A stretch of DNA of 64,000 bases, from positions 248,001 to 312,000 of the forward strand of contig JAGTXO010000019.1 of assembly GCA_019448385.1 (NCBI GenBank). Direction: 5' to 3'. This DNA comes from Diacronema lutheri (lineage: Eukaryota > Haptophyta > Pavlovophyceae > Pavlovales > Pavlovaceae). Of this stretch, positions 63,101 to 64,000 are shown one piece after another (within the stretch, counting starts at the first letter, position 1; every line of letters starts with the position of its first letter). The notes below the pieces were generated by a model. It was not told the DNA's origin and ran no database searches. It worked only from the letters and a program-made list of their open reading frames with translations. A program made the translations under genes and the position numbers.

Positions 63101-64000
63101 GGCGGTGAGCTGTTTGCAGATGGGCGCGAGGCAGCCCGCCGCGACGAGCGCGCCGCGCAGCTCGGCGTGCGCGGACACGTGCGCGAGCGCGAGCGCCGCG
63201 TCGGCGCGGCCGTTCTCCGACGACGAGGCGGCGAGCAGCTCGCGCAGCGCGCCGAGCGGGCCGGGCGCCGCGAGCAGCCGGCGGTGCGCGGGCTCCGTCG
63301 CGACGATAGTGCACAGCGCGCCGGCCGCGTTCGCGCGGCCGATCGCTGAGCCGTGCTGCAGCAGGGCGAGGAGCGGCTCGAGTGCGCCGGCGGCTGCGAC
63401 GGCGGCGCATCTGCGCGGGTCGGCGGAGAGGATCTGCGAGAGGGCACCAGTCGCGTTCGCGCGCCCGCCCTCGGTCGCCGCCGAGAGCATGGCGACGAGG
63501 GGCGGGATCCCGCCTTGCTCATCGAGCGCCTGGCACACGGCCGGGTCGGCGGTCAAGTGGCACAGCGCGCACGCCGCGTTGGCCTTCGCCTCGACGGAGC
63601 CGTTACGTAACAGCTCGCAAAGCGGACCGAGCGTGCCGGCCTGCACGATGGCGTCGTGCAGCGCGCCCACCTCGGCGAGGAAGGCGAGCGCATACGCCGC
63701 ATGCTCGCGCGCGGCTCGCGAGCGTGTGCGCAGCACAGTCACGATGGCGTCGATGGCTCCCGCCGCGGCCAGCGCCTCGCGCAGCTGCGGCGCGGCGGCG
63801 ACGGCGGCGAGCGCGGCGGTCGCGCGCGCGCTCAGCTGCGCCGATCCGAACTGCGCGAGGCGCAGCAGCGCGTTCAGCATGTCGTTCGCCGCGAGGAGCT
63901 GCGGCTGCACGTACTCGCCAGCGCCCAGCGCGTGCAGCGCGCACGCCGCCGCCGCGCGCGCGCGCGCGCTGCTTGGCGGGCCGTCGTTACCGCCGCCGCC
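57108..64000 (-). CDS. Armadillo-repeat protein with C-terminal BTB domain (N-terminus beyond window)
   Basis: Two exons are seen, 62555-64000 (open to the right edge) and 57108-62408, with a 146-nt intron (GTGAGC donor). At least 2,248 residues. The visible N-terminal part is a run of armadillo repeats, for example ALAAAGAIDAIVTVLRTRSR, EAKANAACALCHLTADPA and GRANATGALSQILS. The second exon starts VAAACGHEPNGVGGAPIVGV, has a Pro-Gln tract, then more armadillo-like repeats (IRPLVELLTK, GALDALVELLRDG) and acidic (SDSA)n. A BTB domain follows near 57930-57660: ALHDIVFRCADGSLIGASRL then LLAQSSQYFRDEF. A BACK-like helical region (RRCEMSLLRNLRPANCLDVL) and a basic end SRKRARASGGG complete it. ARM-BTB proteins such as plant ARIA and ABAP1 are adaptors, often for CUL3 ubiquitin ligases or transcription; the length here is unusual. 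Convergent with the membrane protein gene, 97 bp apart. Confidence 0.88.

Overview
The window is nuclear DNA from a very GC-rich eukaryote. Genes are cut by short GT-AG introns, most of which start GTGCG, and they encode eukaryotic core proteins: NOP10, ribosomal protein eL31, a C-terminal-motor kinesin, cytochrome c1, the OSGEP/Kae1 tRNA-modification enzyme, a mitochondrial carrier and an SPX-EXS phosphate transporter. The GC bias, Ala-rich proteins, GC minisatellites, a sialyltransferase-like enzyme, a plant-type Deg protease and algal-style 27-residue ankyrin repeats suggest a unicellular alga, perhaps a haptophyte. The lineage is inference; the gene content is read from the sequence.

Layout. 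1-1075 (-) is the open end of a GAF-like protein gene. 2046-2565 is a complete three-exon NOP10. 3663-6404 is an ankyrin-like repeat protein with a recent 1,053-bp internal duplication. 6.4-15.4 kb is an accessory block. It starts with palindromes and a decayed minus-strand coding relic, then carries a YqaJ-type PD-(D/E)XK nuclease followed in the same direction by a chromodomain fused to a Fanzor/TnpB-like (RuvC) RNA-guided nuclease, then an acidic tail behind one in-frame TAG. This is the most unusual locus in the window. 15.8-23.2 kb holds two minus-strand multi-exon genes of unknown function, with introns full of GC minisatellites.

23.3-64 kb is a dense housekeeping region: eL31, a SulP transporter and a sialyltransferase-like gene (head to head, overlapping), an AMP-forming CoA ligase, a 189-bp tandem repeat block, a DUF616 glycosyltransferase-like protein, kinesin-14, a mitochondrial carrier, a Deg/HtrA protease, a 55-bp repeat array just upstream of the SPX-EXS gene, a PPPDE-fold protein that has lost both catalytic residues, two multi-pass membrane proteins, cytochrome c1, OSGEP, another multi-pass membrane protein, and an armadillo-BTB protein running off the right edge.

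Several gene pairs are divergent with very short shared upstream regions (21 to 153 bp between start codons). No tRNA, rRNA or CRISPR array was recognised. Exon models were built by hand from GT/AG sites, phase continuity and protein-family conservation. Where a family is well conserved (NOP10, eL31, kinesin, SPX-EXS, cytochrome c1, Deg, carrier) the exons join in phase and give the expected protein length. Two (CG)n tracts break otherwise convincing reading frames, so sequence or assembly error must be kept in mind when judging decay of the nuclease locus.
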